DNA from: Thalassococcus profundi
Lineage (GTDB): Bacteria > Pseudomonadota > Alphaproteobacteria > Rhodobacterales > Rhodobacteraceae
DNA: 39,340 nucleotides
Assembly: GCF_003344785.1 (NCBI RefSeq)
Contig: NZ_QPMK01000028.1
Location: 1-39,340, forward strand
Reading direction: 5' to 3'
How positions within the stretch are numbered: the stretch's first letter is position 1; each line of letters opens with the position of its first letter. The position numbers and the translations under genes are program-made. Shown one piece after another: positions 15,242-24,180 of the stretch. The notes under the pieces are model-generated. The model was not told the origin of the DNA. It ran no database searches and was given only the letters and a program-made list of their open reading frames with translations.

Positions 15242-16144
15242 TCAGACCCGCAGCGCCAGCCGCACGGTAAGCCAGCTGAGGCCGATCATCGCAAGGTCGA
15301 CGGGCAAGTAGGCCCGCACCGCGGCGGTATCCGCGCCGGTGAACGGCAGCGTGTAGAGCGCCAGCCCCGACATGTCGCCCTGCATCGACACCAGCAGCAG
15401 TGCGCCGGTGTTGTTGACGAAATGCACCGCCATGGCCGGGCCGAGGCTGCCGGTGCGCGCGGTGAGGTCGGCCATGGCGACGCCGAAGGCGAAGGCCCAG
15501 AGCGTCACCCAGATCGCGTTCGGGCCGAAGAGGTCGGGGGCGTGGTGGCCAAGTGCAAAAAGCGCCGAAGGCAGGCCGATCCAGATCAGCGGATGCCGGA
15601 AACGCGCGGCAAGCTGGCTTTGCAGGTAGCCACGGAAGAACAGCTCTTCGGCGCCGGTCTGGATAAGCACCGCCAGCAGCGACAGCGGCAGCAGCGCAAG
15701 CCAGAGCCCGGCGGACAGGTTGGCGCTGATCCCGTCGTAGAGCGTCCAGGGCGGCAGCAGGAAGACCGCACCGTTGAGAACGATCAGGAACAGCGCGCAA
15801 CGCAGGCCAAGCCGCAGCGGACGCCCGCCGAAGAGGCTGCGCGCGGGCCGGTGATGCAGCCCGCGCGCAGCCAGCATCGCGCCAAGGCCCAGGCCGCCCA
15901 CGACGAAGAGCAGCGCGTAAAGGCCGACGGGCGTGTCGGCCCGCATCACGGCCGCCTCGAAATCCGCGAAACCGGAGGGCGACAGCAGCGCCTCGGCCGC
16001 CGCAAAGAGGCTCTGGCCCAGCAGCATCACCAGCGCCCCGGTCAGCACCGTCCCCAGCACCAGCCGCCACAGCGCCGGGGCGCGCCGGGCGGGGTCGCTC
16101 AGCACCGCGTGGGCGGCATAAGGTGGGTCGGGGCGCTGCGGCAT
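15242..16144 (-). CDS. CPBP family intramembrane metalloprotease (CAAX/Abi type)
   Basis: Predicted 300-residue membrane protein with about eight hydrophobic segments. CPBP motifs are present in order: EELFFR (Glu166, Glu167, Arg171), FALGHH (His200) and HFVNN (His241). In the family these residues form a metal or water-activating site within the membrane; some members cleave prenylated proteins or are linked to bacteriocin immunity. The start is set at the ATG at 16144; a GTG at 16201 would add 19 Arg-rich residues. It is upstream of accD on the same strand and divergent from ilvD across 140 bases. Substrate unknown. Confidence 0.82.
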   Translation of the reverse strand: MPQRPDPPYAAHAVLSDPARRAPALWRLVLGTVLTGALVMLLGQSLFAAAEALLSPSGFADFEAAVMRADTPVGLYALLFVVGGLGLGAMLAARGLHHRPARSLFGGRPLRLGLRCALFLIVLNGAVFLLPPWTLYDGISANLSAGLWLALLPLSLLAVLIQTGAEELFFRGYLQSQLAARFRHPLIWIGLPSALFALGHHAPDLFGPNAIWVTLWAFAFGVAMADLTARTGSLGPAMAVHFVNNTGALLLVSMQGDMSGLALYTLPFTGADTAAVRAYLPVDLAMIGLSWLTVRLALRV

Positions 16145-16225
16145 CGGGCCAGTCTTCGGAGGAAAGATGCCGCGGGCATAGGCCCGCGCCCGCCGCCGCA
16201 CAAGAGGGCTGGCAGACGATCCGCC

Positions 16226-16254
16226 TTGTGGTGACGCTGGGGCTTGGGTATTCC
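16226..16254 (+). promoter_or_regulatory. Possible ilvD promoter
   Basis: TTGTGG (16226-16231) and TATTCC (16249-16254) at 17-base spacing, about 30 bases before the ilvD start. It matches consensus moderately and is the best candidate in the divergent CPBP/ilvD gap. Confidence 0.35.
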
Positions 16255-16284
16255 GAGGGAAAGTTCTTCCAGGGAGGTCCCGCC

Positions 16285-18048
16285 ATGCTCAAGCGTCCGT
16301 TCGACAAATCCCGGCTGCCCAGCCGTCATGTGACCGAGGGCCCGGCGCGCGCGCCGCATCGGTCGTATTACTACGCCATGGGCATGTCCGAGCAGGAGAT
16401 TCATCAGCCGCTGGTCGGCGTGGCGACCTGCTGGAACGAGGCAGCACCCTGCAACATTGCGCTCAACCGTCAGGCCCAGGCCGTCAAGCTGGGTGTAAAA
16501 GAGGGCATGGGCAGCCCCCGTGAATTCACCACCATCACCGTCACCGACGGCATCGCCATGGGCCACGAAGGCATGCGGTCGAGCCTTGCCAGCCGCGAGG
16601 CGATCGCCGACACGGTCGAGCTGACCATGCGCGGCCATTGCTACGATGCGATCGTGGGGCTTGCGGGCTGCGACAAGTCGCTGCCGGGCATGATGATGGC
16701 GATGGTGCGGCTGAACGTGCCGTCCGTCTTCGTCTACGGCGGCTCGATCCTGCCGGGCAAGGTGCCCGCGGGCGCCGACGTGCCCGAGGATTTCGCCTCG
16801 CGCGACCTGACCGTGCAGGACATGTTCGAAGCGGTAGGCCGTCACCAGAACGGCACGCTGAGCGATGCGGCGCTGGAAATCCTCGAACGGGTGGCCTGCC
16901 CGTCGGCGGGCGCCTGCGGCGGCCAGTTCACCGCCAACACCATGGCCTGCGTCTCCGAAGCGATCGGGCTGGCGCTGATGAACTCCTCGGGCGCGCCCGC
17001 GCCCTACGAAAGCCGCGACCAGTACGGCACCGCCTCGGGCATCGCGGTGATGAACCTGCTGGAAAAGAACATTCGCGCCCGCGACGTGGTGACGCTGAAG
17101 TCGCTGCAGAACGCCGCCCGCGTGGTGGCCTGCACCGGCGGCTCGACCAATGCCGGTCTGCACTTGCCCGCCATCGCACACGAGGCGGGGATCGACTTCT
17201 TCCTCGAGGATGTCTGCGAGATCTTCCGCGATACGCCCTATTTCGTCGATCTCAAGCCCGGTGGCCAGTTCGTGGCCAAGGACCTTTACGAGGCGGGCGG
17301 CGTGCCGGTGGTGATGAAGGAACTGCGCAAGGCGGGGCTGCTGCACGAGGATTGCATGACCGCGTCGGGCTATTCGCTGGGCGAAGAGCTGGACAAGATC
17401 GCGGGCGAGGCCGATGGCCGCGTCATCCACACCGTCGCCAACCCGATCACCAAGACCGGCGGCGTCGTGGGGCTCAAGGGCAACCTCGCCCCGGGCGGGG
17501 CCATCGTGAAGGTGGCCGGCATGTCCGCCGAAGAGCAGGTGTTCAGCGGTCCGGCGCGGGTCTTCGAATGCGAAGAAGATGCCTTCGAGGCGGTGAAGGC
17601 CCGCAGCTACAAGGAAGGCGAGGTCATCGTCATCCGCAACGAGGGCCCGGCGGGCGGTCCGGGGATGCGCGAGATGCTGGCGACCACGGCGGCGCTGTCG
17701 GGCCAGGGCATGGGCAAGAAGGTGGCGCTCATCACCGACGGGCGGTTCTCGGGCGCCACGCGCGGCTTCTGCGTCGGCCACGTCGGCCCCGAGGCGGCGC
17801 TGGGCGGCCCCATCGCGCTGGTGCGGGACGGCGATGTCATCACATTGAACGCCGTCACCGGCGAGCTTTCGGTGGACCTGTCGGACGAGGAACTGGCCGA
17901 GCGCAAAAAGAGCTGGTCCGGCCCGCGTGAGACGATCTATGCGAGCGGCGCGCTGTGGAAATACGCGCAGCTTGTGGGCGAGACTTACAAGGGCGCCGTC
18001 ACCCACCCCGGCGGCAAGGCCGAAAAGCACGTCTACATGGACCTCTGA
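16285..18048 (+). CDS. ilvD: Dihydroxy-acid dehydratase
   Basis: Predicted 587-residue IlvD/Edd family enzyme with a strong AGGGAGG site (16271-16277) seven bases before the ATG. The iron-sulfur cysteines fit Cys56 (EAAPCN), Cys129 (GCDKSLPG) and Cys211 ([12 protein letters not shown]). The C-terminal [19 protein letters not shown] segment is typical. It dehydrates dihydroxy acids to 2-keto acids in valine, isoleucine and pantothenate synthesis. The frame is open upstream to 16123, but that part has no family similarity. The lipoprotein gene starts two bases after its stop. Confidence 0.96.
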   Translation: MLKRPFDKSRLPSRHVTEGPARAPHRSYYYAMGMSEQEIHQPLVGVATCWNEAAPCNIALNRQAQAVKLGVKEGMGSPREFTTITVTDGIAMGHEGMRSSLASREAIADTVELTMRGHCYDAIVGLAGCDKSLPGMMMAMVRLNVPSVFVYGGSILPGKVPAGADVPEDFASRDLTVQDMFEAVGRHQNGTLSDAALEILERVACPSAGACGGQFTANTMACVSEAIGLALMNSSGAPAPYESRDQYGTASGIAVMNLLEKNIRARDVVTLKSLQNAARVVACTGGSTNAGLHLPAIAHEAGIDFFLEDVCEIFRDTPYFVDLKPGGQFVAKDLYEAGGVPVVMKELRKAGLLHEDCMTASGYSLGEELDKIAGEADGRVIHTVANPITKTGGVVGLKGNLAPGGAIVKVAGMSAEEQVFSGPARVFECEEDAFEAVKARSYKEGEVIVIRNEGPAGGPGMREMLATTAALSGQGMGKKVALITDGRFSGATRGFCVGHVGPEAALGGPIALVRDGDVITLNAVTGELSVDLSDEELAERKKSWSGPRETIYASGALWKYAQLVGETYKGAVTHPGGKAEKHVYMDL

Positions 18049-18050
18049 CG

Positions 18051-18683
18051 ATGCTCCGCGCGGCGATCCTCGGGCTGATGGTCGCGGGTCTTGCGGCCTG
18101 TGCGCCGATGCCACGGGACGGCACCGGAGCACCGGAGTCGCGCGGGTTCCTGTCGGGCCTGATCCCGCGCGGTGCGCCCATGCGCGACACCGACGCGCCG
18201 CTGCAACGGGTGCGGTTGGCGCGTGGCGCCGTGGTGGTGAGCGCCACCAACGGCTATTGCATCGACCCCGAAACGCTGGTGAACCGCGGCGGACGCGGCT
18301 TTGCCATGATGGCGTCCTGCCGCATCCTCTCGGGTGGCGAAGACGGGCCGGTGGTGGCGCCGGGACTTGTCACGGTGACCGTCGGCGGGCCGGGCACAGG
18401 CGCGGAATTGCCGCAGCCCGAAACGCTTGCCGCCATCAGCGAGGCACCGCTCGTGCAGCGCGCCGGCAGCGAGGATCTGGTGCTGGCGCAGCTCGGCTCC
18501 GGCGGGCAGCAGGTGCTCGAGGGCGGTGACGCGCGCTATTGGCGCGGCGCCTTCTCGCAGGGCGGACGGCTGGTGATCCTGGCGCTCTATGCGCCGGCGG
18601 GCAGCGGGCTGGCCGGCAACCTGGGCGCCGGGCTGCTGACCGAAGTGCACGACCGGATCAAGGCCGAGAGTCCGGGCGCCTGA
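18051..18683 (+). CDS. Predicted lipoprotein of unknown function
   Basis: Predicted 210-residue protein with a lipoprotein signal: hydrophobic LRAAILGLMVAG and a lipobox LAAC, with Cys17 as the lipidated residue. The mature part has two more cysteines (GYCIDPETL and MASCRIL) that may form a disulfide, and no motif I recognise. The ATG is two bases after the ilvD stop, so it is probably co-transcribed and re-initiated with ilvD, an odd partner for a biosynthetic enzyme. Because of this adjacency, similar proteins risk being mislabelled as dihydroxy-acid dehydratase. Confidence 0.75.
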   Translation: MLRAAILGLMVAGLAACAPMPRDGTGAPESRGFLSGLIPRGAPMRDTDAPLQRVRLARGAVVVSATNGYCIDPETLVNRGGRGFAMMASCRILSGGEDGPVVAPGLVTVTVGGPGTGAELPQPETLAAISEAPLVQRAGSEDLVLAQLGSGGQQVLEGGDARYWRGAFSQGGRLVILALYAPAGSGLAGNLGAGLLTEVHDRIKAESPGA

Positions 18684-18809
18684 CCCGTGTCAGAGAAATT
18701 TTTCCAAAAGCGTTTATTCGACCTTCAGGATTTGTCATAAGAGTGCCAGCCGCCGGATGAACGGGCGTCAACGGTCGGCGGCGACAGCGAAAAGGGCGAG
18801 ACGGGGCGC

Positions 18810-19583
18810 ATGGCGGGCGGCAAGGACAGCGTGATCGATCAGCTGCTGCACCATCGGACCCTGCGCCGCTGGGCGGCGGCTGCGCGCGCCGCAAAAGACA
18901 CCGACCTGCGTCAGCTGCGGCGCGAACGCGGGCGCGCCCGCAAGCTCAAACATCATCTCGACACGCTGATCCACGTCGCCGAATCGCGGCTGGCGCTGCC
19001 GATCGTCGGCAACCAGGCCTTCCCGCGTCCGCACGATTCCGACTGGGGCTGGCGACCGGAACTGTGGTGCGGCCCGCTGGCCAGCCCCGGCGGGTCGTCG
19101 GTGCAGTCCAAGACCATGCTGGGACATGAGGTGACGCTGTTCCACGATTGCCGGCATTCCGAACTGACCCTGCGCCAGCTTCGCAATACCCGCGAGGCCG
19201 ACCTGGCCGCCTTCGGCCTGCGCATGGACGTCTTCCGCTTCGACGGGTCATACCTGTCGCTGGCCATCGACCTGCCCGAAGAGGCGAGCCGTGACCTGCG
19301 CCGCAAGCACCTGATCCGGGTCGAAACCATCGTCGAGCGGGAAAAGCCGCTGGAAATCTTCGCCCGGCTCAACATCAAGAACGGCCCCAACACCGAACAG
19401 ATCGTGCGCGAACTGCCGCTGCACGAGGACGAAATCATGGTCGAATTCGACCTCGCTTACACCAAGCTCAATGAAAAGCGGGTCGAGCGCATGTGGCTCG
19501 ACCTGATTTTCGAGGGGCCGCAGATGAACCAGGTGATCCTGCGCGACCTGACATTCAGCCGCCGCCCGCGGGCGGAGCTCTGA
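18810..19583 (+). CDS. DUF6478 family protein
   Basis: Predicted 257-residue soluble protein without signal peptide. I recognise it as the Rhodobacterales-restricted DUF6478 group, but its function is unknown. The N-terminal 60 residues are basic and helical (RTLRRWAAAARAAKDTDLRQLRRERGRARKLK segment, likely coiled coil). The rest is a beta-rich domain with GWRPELWCGPLASPGG, FRFDGSYLSLAIDLP and repeated strands ending in QVILRDLTFSRRPRAEL. The small gene at 19601 follows after 17 bases and is probably its operon partner. The upstream 126-base gap holds a CCAAAAGCGTTT stretch like that near 7130 and no clear promoter. Confidence 0.7.
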   Translation: MAGGKDSVIDQLLHHRTLRRWAAAARAAKDTDLRQLRRERGRARKLKHHLDTLIHVAESRLALPIVGNQAFPRPHDSDWGWRPELWCGPLASPGGSSVQSKTMLGHEVTLFHDCRHSELTLRQLRNTREADLAAFGLRMDVFRFDGSYLSLAIDLPEEASRDLRRKHLIRVETIVEREKPLEIFARLNIKNGPNTEQIVRELPLHEDEIMVEFDLAYTKLNEKRVERMWLDLIFEGPQMNQVILRDLTFSRRPRAEL

Positions 19584-19600
19584 GACCGAGGAGAGCCGGC

Positions 19601-19978
19601 ATGAGCGCCTATTCCCTGACCAAGACGCAGTTCCGCGAAAGCCTGTGGGAGGGGCTGGTGACCGCCGAGGTCAAGGGCGCCCTGCCGCCCGAGATCGTGG
19701 TGACCCTGCAGGACAAGGCCGTGGCCGGGGTCGAGGTGCATGACACCGGCGACGAAGGCCGCTGGCTGCTCCGGGTACCGGTTCCGCCCGAGGCGGTGGG
19801 TGACGGGGTGCAGACTTTCCTGATCCTCGACGGCAGTTCCGACGAGGTGCTGGAAAGCTTCACCCTGATCGCTGGAGAGGCGCTGGGCGACGACATCCGC
19901 GCCGAGGTCGACCTGCTGCGCGCCGAGCTCGACATGCTCAAGCGCGCCTTCCGGCGGCATTGCGTCGAAACGGCCTGA
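19601..19978 (+). CDS. Hypothetical protein, probable partner of the DUF6478 protein
   Basis: Predicted 125-residue acidic protein with GAGGAGAG (19588-19595) before the ATG. The first 90 residues look beta-rich (EIVVTLQDKAVAGVEVHDTG, RWLLRVPVPPEAVGDGVQTFLILDG). The last 35 residues form a likely coiled coil with heptad-like leucines (DIRAEVDLLRAELDMLKRAFRRHC). It has no signal peptide or catalytic motif I recognise. The coiled-coil end, next to a DUF6478 protein with its own helical N-terminus, suggests the two may interact; this is inference from context only. Confidence 0.65.
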   Translation: MSAYSLTKTQFRESLWEGLVTAEVKGALPPEIVVTLQDKAVAGVEVHDTGDEGRWLLRVPVPPEAVGDGVQTFLILDGSSDEVLESFTLIAGEALGDDIRAEVDLLRAELDMLKRAFRRHCVETA

Positions 19979-20033
19979 GGTGGCGAGAGGCTCCTCAAGC
20001 CCTGGCGGGCCTTCCTCGCCGCCGTCCGGCGGC

Positions 20034-20948
20034 ATGACCCCGTTGCGCGGCATCGCGCTGAAGCTGGGGTCGGTGTTCCTGTTCATCGTCATGGCGGCGC
20101 TGATCAAGGCCACCTCGCAGGATGTGCCGCCCGGTGAGGCGGTGTTCTTCCGGTCGGTCTTTGCCCTGCCGGTGATCCTGGGCTGGCTCGCCTGGCGCGG
20201 CGAGCTGTCCACCGGCCTGCGCGCCGAACGGCCCATGGGCCACGTCTGGCGCGGGGTGATCGGGGTGTCGGCCATGGGCTGCAACTTTGCCGCCCTGGGG
20301 ATGCTCCCGCTGCCCGAAGTCACCGCCATCGGCTACGCCGCGCCGCTGATGACGGTGCTGCTGGCGGCGCTGCTGCTGGGCGAACGGCTGCGCGCGGTGC
20401 GGATGACCGCGGTGGGGATCGGGCTGTGCGGGGTGCTGATCGTGCTCTGGCCGCGCCTGTCGGTGGACGCGGTCGACCGGGTGGCCGCCATCGGCGCGGC
20501 GCTGGTGCTGGCCTCGGCGGCACTGCGGGCGATGGTGCAGATCCACATCCGGAGGCTGGTGCAGACCGAAAGCACCTCGGCGATCGTCTTCTACTTTTCC
20601 CTGACTTCGACCGGCATCGCGCTTTTGACCCTGCCGTTCGGCTGGACCCTGCCGGGTCCGGAGGCGGCCCTGATGCTGGTGACGGCGGGCGTGCTGGGCG
20701 GGATCGCGCAGATCCTGCTGACCTCGGCCTATCGCGGGGCGGAGGCGGCGCTGCTGGCCCCCTTCGACTATGCGTCGATGCTGTTCGCGCTGATCATCGG
20801 CTACTCGGTCTTCGGCGAGGTGCCGACCGGCACGATGCTGCTGGGCGCGGGGATCGTCATGGCGGCGGGCGGGCTGATCATCTGGCGCGAGCGGCAGCTG
20901 GGAATCGAGCGCGGCAAGGCGCGGCCGGGGATGACACCCCACGGCTGA
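20034..20948 (+). CDS. DMT superfamily transporter (EamA type)
   Basis: Predicted 304-residue membrane protein with ten hydrophobic segments in two EamA repeats. The first repeat ends with the typical YAAPLMTVLLAALLLGERLR motif, and the second with SMLFALIIGYSVFGEVPTGTMLLGAGIVMAAG. Such proteins are drug/metabolite exporters of amino acids, nucleotides or similar compounds; the substrate is unknown. The start is uncertain. The ATG at 20034 gives a normal N-terminus (MTPLRGIALKLGSVF); a GTG at 19980, one base after the previous stop, would add 18 Gly/Ser/Pro-rich residues and couple it to the preceding gene. Confidence 0.85.
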   Translation: MTPLRGIALKLGSVFLFIVMAALIKATSQDVPPGEAVFFRSVFALPVILGWLAWRGELSTGLRAERPMGHVWRGVIGVSAMGCNFAALGMLPLPEVTAIGYAAPLMTVLLAALLLGERLRAVRMTAVGIGLCGVLIVLWPRLSVDAVDRVAAIGAALVLASAALRAMVQIHIRRLVQTESTSAIVFYFSLTSTGIALLTLPFGWTLPGPEAALMLVTAGVLGGIAQILLTSAYRGAEAALLAPFDYASMLFALIIGYSVFGEVPTGTMLLGAGIVMAAGGLIIWRERQLGIERGKARPGMTPHG

Positions 20949-21013
20949 CGGACCTTTGCAGGCGGGCCGTGCGAAAGGCGTCGTCGCGGCCGTTTGCGCC
21001 TTGGCGCCGCAGG

Positions 21014-21079
21014 ATCGGCCTGCGGCCGATACGAGAGACCAGTCTCTCGTGCTCTCTGGAGTTTATCGGCAAGATGAAG
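21014..21079 (+). repeat. Dispersed hairpin-tail intergenic repeat, copy C
   Basis: Two hairpins, ATCGGCC/GGCCGAT (21014-21030) and ACGAGAGAC/GTCTCTCGT (21031-21050), are followed by the tail GTTTATCGGCAAGATGAAG (21061-21079). It lies between the convergent DMT and FAD oxidoreductase genes, where it may act as a terminator. No gene is seen in 20949-21146. Confidence 0.8.
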
Positions 21080-21146
21080 GCGGCGGTCTCGGGCAGGTTG
21101 GCGACGGATCGGAGCCCGACCGGCCGCCCGGCACATGGGGGCGTCT

Positions 21147-22469
21147 TCAGCGGTCGAAGAGCGCGGCGGCGGCGTAGGCCGGCGCCAGCAGGGCGCGACG
21201 GAAGCGGCCAAAGGGAAAGCGTTTCGGCGGGTCCTGCAGGGCGGCGGGCCAGGGGCCGGTTGGCGGCTTTCCCTGGACCAGGGCGGCCAGCAGGGCACCG
21301 GTGTAGCTGCCCATCGCCACGCCGTTGCCGTGATAGCCAAGACCGGCGAAAAGGCCGGGATGGCCCGGGACAGGGCCGGCGAAGGGGGTGAGGTTCGCCA
21401 TCAGGCAGAGGAGGCCGGACCAGTCATGGGTGATCTCGACCCCGCGCCAGGCCGGGAACATGGCGTGAAAGTCGCGGCGGATCTTGCGCGTGATCGCGGC
21501 TTGGGCGCGCGGCGTGGCGGTAAGGCCGCCGCGCATGCCGAAGAGGAACCGCCCGTCCGGCATCTTGCGGAAATAATGCAGCAGGGTGCGGGTGTCGTAG
21601 GCCATCTGGTCGCTGGTCCAGCCCTGGGCCTCTTGTTCGGTCCGGGTCAGCGGGCGGGTGACGAGGACGCTGGATTGCACCGGCAGGGTGCGGGCGCGGA
21701 GCCAGGCGGGAACGTCTTCGCTGCTGTAGCCGTTGGTGGCGAGGATCACGCGATCCGCGGTCACCGTGCCCCGCGGGGTCTGCAGGCGGTATGCCTGACC
21801 GTTGTGGCGCAGCGCCGTGACCGGGGTCCGGGCATGCAGCGCCGCTCCCGCCGTGTCGGCGGCGCGGGACAGTCCGGCGTGGTATTTCGCCGGGTTGAGC
21901 GCGAAGCCAAGGGGAATCGTCAGCGCGCCGTGGAAGGCACCGCCGAGGCCGCGGGCAGGCAGGTCGCGGCCTTCGGTCAGCTCCGGCGTGACGCCGTAGG
22001 CCGTGTCGATCCCGGCGGCCCTGGCGCGCAAGTCCGCCATCGCGCGCGGCGCGTGGGCCAGAAGGGTTTCGCCCTGCGAATGGGTGTCGGCCTCGATGGC
22101 GTGGTCGCGCAACAGGCCGGTCACATGCGCGACGGCGGCCTTTTCCGTGGCCCGCCAGTCGGCGAGGCCGGCGGCGCCAAAGCGGCGGCGCAACAGCGCG
22201 TCGGGCGCCTTGGCCCCGCCGAGGCAGCAGAACCCGCCGTTGCGCGTCGAGGCGCCGAAGTCGGGGGTCTCGGCCTCAAACAGCGCGACGTCGATGCCAT
22301 CCTGCGCCAGGTGCAATGCCGCGTTGAGACCGGTGAAGCCGCCGCCGATCACCGCGACCTCGCAGCGGAGGTCACGCTCCAGCCGCGGCCAGTCGGGCCG
22401 CGGGCAGGTGTCGTGCCAGAAGACGCCCGGATCGGGCGCGTAGGCGGCGGCCTCGTAGATGCGTTTCAA
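21147..22469 (-). CDS. FAD-dependent oxidoreductase (DAO family, PuuB-like)
   Basis: Predicted 440-residue flavoprotein. The FAD Rossmann motif is IGGGFTGLNAALHL (41-54), with a Glu65 fit for ribose binding, then GASTRNGGF, and a C-terminal GLGYHGNGVAMGSYTG for FAD closure. It resembles gamma-glutamylputrescine oxidase (PuuB) and other amine/amino-acid oxidases. As the last gene of the potFGHI operon it probably oxidises a polyamine or a gamma-glutamyl derivative. The start is a TTG at 22469, whose TTGA overlaps the potI stop by four bases; no ATG or GTG lies closer to the family N-terminus (KRIYEAAAYAPDPGVFWHDT). Confidence 0.82.
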   Translation of the reverse strand: MKRIYEAAAYAPDPGVFWHDTCPRPDWPRLERDLRCEVAVIGGGFTGLNAALHLAQDGIDVALFEAETPDFGASTRNGGFCCLGGAKAPDALLRRRFGAAGLADWRATEKAAVAHVTGLLRDHAIEADTHSQGETLLAHAPRAMADLRARAAGIDTAYGVTPELTEGRDLPARGLGGAFHGALTIPLGFALNPAKYHAGLSRAADTAGAALHARTPVTALRHNGQAYRLQTPRGTVTADRVILATNGYSSEDVPAWLRARTLPVQSSVLVTRPLTRTEQEAQGWTSDQMAYDTRTLLHYFRKMPDGRFLFGMRGGLTATPRAQAAITRKIRRDFHAMFPAWRGVEITHDWSGLLCLMANLTPFAGPVPGHPGLFAGLGYHGNGVAMGSYTGALLAALVQGKPPTGPWPAALQDPPKRFPFGRFRRALLAPAYAAAALFDR

Positions 22470-23284
22470 GTGGCGCGGGCGGCGGCCTGTTCGTCGCGTT
22501 GCTGGGCCACGCTCGCGCGTTTCGAGATGATCGAGGCGGTGATGACTCCGACGGTCACGATGGCGATCATGATGGTCGAAAGCGCGTTGATCTCGGGCGA
22601 GACGCCGAGCCGCACCGCCGAGAAGATCTTGATCGGCAGGGTGGTGGCCGAGGGGCCGGTGGTGAAGCTGGCGATCACCAGGTCGTCGAGCGACAGGGTG
22701 AAGGCCAGCAGCCAGCCCGAGATCACCGCCGGGGCGATGATCGGCAGGGTCACCAGGCGGAACGCCTCGAAGGGCGAACAGCCGAGGTCGAGCGCCGCTT
22801 CTTCCAGTGACCGGTCGAAGCTGGTGAGCCGCGAGGACACCACGACCGACACGTAGCACATCGAGAAGGTCGTATGCGCCAGAACGATGGTGAAGACGCC
22901 GCGGTCGAGGTTGATGCCGATGAAGAGCAGCAGAAGCGACAGGCCGGTGATCACCTCGGGCATCACCAGCGGCGCGTAGATCATGCCGGAAAACAGCGTC
23001 CGGCCGGAAAACCGCCCGGCGCGCACCAGCACATAGGCGGCCATGGTGCCCAGCACTGTCGCGAGGGTCGAGGAAAAGACCGCGACCTTGATCGTGACCC
23101 AGGCGGCGTCGAGGAATTCCTCGTTGCGCAAAAGCTCTCCGTACCACTGGGTCGAAAAGCCGGCCCAGACCGTCACCAGCTTCGAGGCGTTGAAGCTGTA
23201 GAGGATCAGGATCACCATCGGCAGGTAGAGGAAGGCGAAGCCGAGCGTGAGCGAGGTCACGTTGAACCAGGTCAGGCGTCTCAT
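22466..23284 (-). CDS. potI: Polyamine ABC transporter permease PotI
   Basis: Predicted 272-residue inner-membrane permease with six hydrophobic segments. The cytoplasmic EAA loop is EEAALDLGCSPFEAFRLVTLPIIAPAVISG, which docks to the ATPase. It is preceded by potH with an ATGA overlap and followed by the FAD oxidoreductase with a TTGA overlap, so the three are translationally coupled. By operon position and similarity to PotI/PotC it forms the channel with PotH for putrescine or spermidine uptake. Confidence 0.92.
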   Translation of the reverse strand: MRRLTWFNVTSLTLGFAFLYLPMVILILYSFNASKLVTVWAGFSTQWYGELLRNEEFLDAAWVTIKVAVFSSTLATVLGTMAAYVLVRAGRFSGRTLFSGMIYAPLVMPEVITGLSLLLLFIGINLDRGVFTIVLAHTTFSMCYVSVVVSSRLTSFDRSLEEAALDLGCSPFEAFRLVTLPIIAPAVISGWLLAFTLSLDDLVIASFTTGPSATTLPIKIFSAVRLGVSPEINALSTIMIAIVTVGVITASIISKRASVAQQRDEQAAARAT

Positions 23285-24177
23285 CCTTCGGCCTCCCGTG
23301 CCTTCTGCTCGTTGCGCTGGAAGAGGATGATCGGGATGATCAGGATCAGCAGCAGGATAATCGCCACGGCGCTGGCCACGGGCCAGTCGCGGTTGGAGAA
23401 GAATTCCTCCCACAGGACCTTGCCGATCATCAGCGTGCCCGATCCGCCCAGCAGCGACGGGATCACGAATTCGCCGATCGCGGGGATGAAGACCAGGAAA
23501 CAGCCGGCGATGATGCCATTCCTGGACAGCGGGATGGTCACCAGCCAGAACGCCTGGATGCGCGAACAGCCCAGGTCCTCGGCCGCTTCGAGCAGGGATT
23601 CGTCCATCTTTTCCAGCGCCGCGTAGATCGGCAGGATCATGAAGGGCAGGTAGGTGTAGACGATGCCGATATAGACGGCGGTGTTGGTGTTGAGGATGGT
23701 CAGCGGCGCCGAGATCAGCCCGGTCCACATCAGGAACTGGTTCAGCAGCCCCTCGTTCGACAGGATGCCCATCCAGGCGTAGACGCGGATCAGGAACGAG
23801 GTCCAGAACGGCAGGATCACCAGCATCAGCAGGGTCGCGCGCCATTCCAGCGGCGCGCGGGCCATGCCGTAGGCGATGGGATAGCCGATGCAGAGGGTGA
23901 TGAAGGTCGACAGCGCCGCGATCTGCAGGGAGCTGAGATAGGCGCGCCAGTAGAGGTCATCGGTGGTGAGAAAGACGAAATTCTCGAAATCCAGCGCCGC
24001 GAAGAAGCTGGTGATCCCCTCCCACCCGGCGGACAGGTCGAGCTGCGGCATGTAGGGCGGCCGGGCCAGCGCGATGTCCGACAGCGAGATCTTGAGAACG
24101 ATCAGGAACGGGACCAGGAACAGCGCCAGCAGCCAGATGTAGGGAACGGCGATCAGGGCGAAGCGGCGCAGATTCAT
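23281..24177 (-). CDS. potH: Polyamine ABC transporter permease PotH
   Basis: Predicted 298-residue inner-membrane permease with six hydrophobic segments and a large first periplasmic loop, typical of PotH/PotB. The EAA loop is LEAAEDLGCSRIQAFWLVTIPLSRNGIIAG. The start ATG lies three bases beyond the potG stop and the gene overlaps potI by four bases. It pairs with PotI in the transporter. The long hydrophilic segment after the first helix (ALARPPYMPQLDLSAGWEG) agrees with PotH rather than PotI. Confidence 0.92.
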   Translation of the reverse strand: MNLRRFALIAVPYIWLLALFLVPFLIVLKISLSDIALARPPYMPQLDLSAGWEGITSFFAALDFENFVFLTTDDLYWRAYLSSLQIAALSTFITLCIGYPIAYGMARAPLEWRATLLMLVILPFWTSFLIRVYAWMGILSNEGLLNQFLMWTGLISAPLTILNTNTAVYIGIVYTYLPFMILPIYAALEKMDESLLEAAEDLGCSRIQAFWLVTIPLSRNGIIAGCFLVFIPAIGEFVIPSLLGGSGTLMIGKVLWEEFFSNRDWPVASAVAIILLLILIIPIILFQRNEQKAREAEG

Positions 24178-24180
24178 GGC

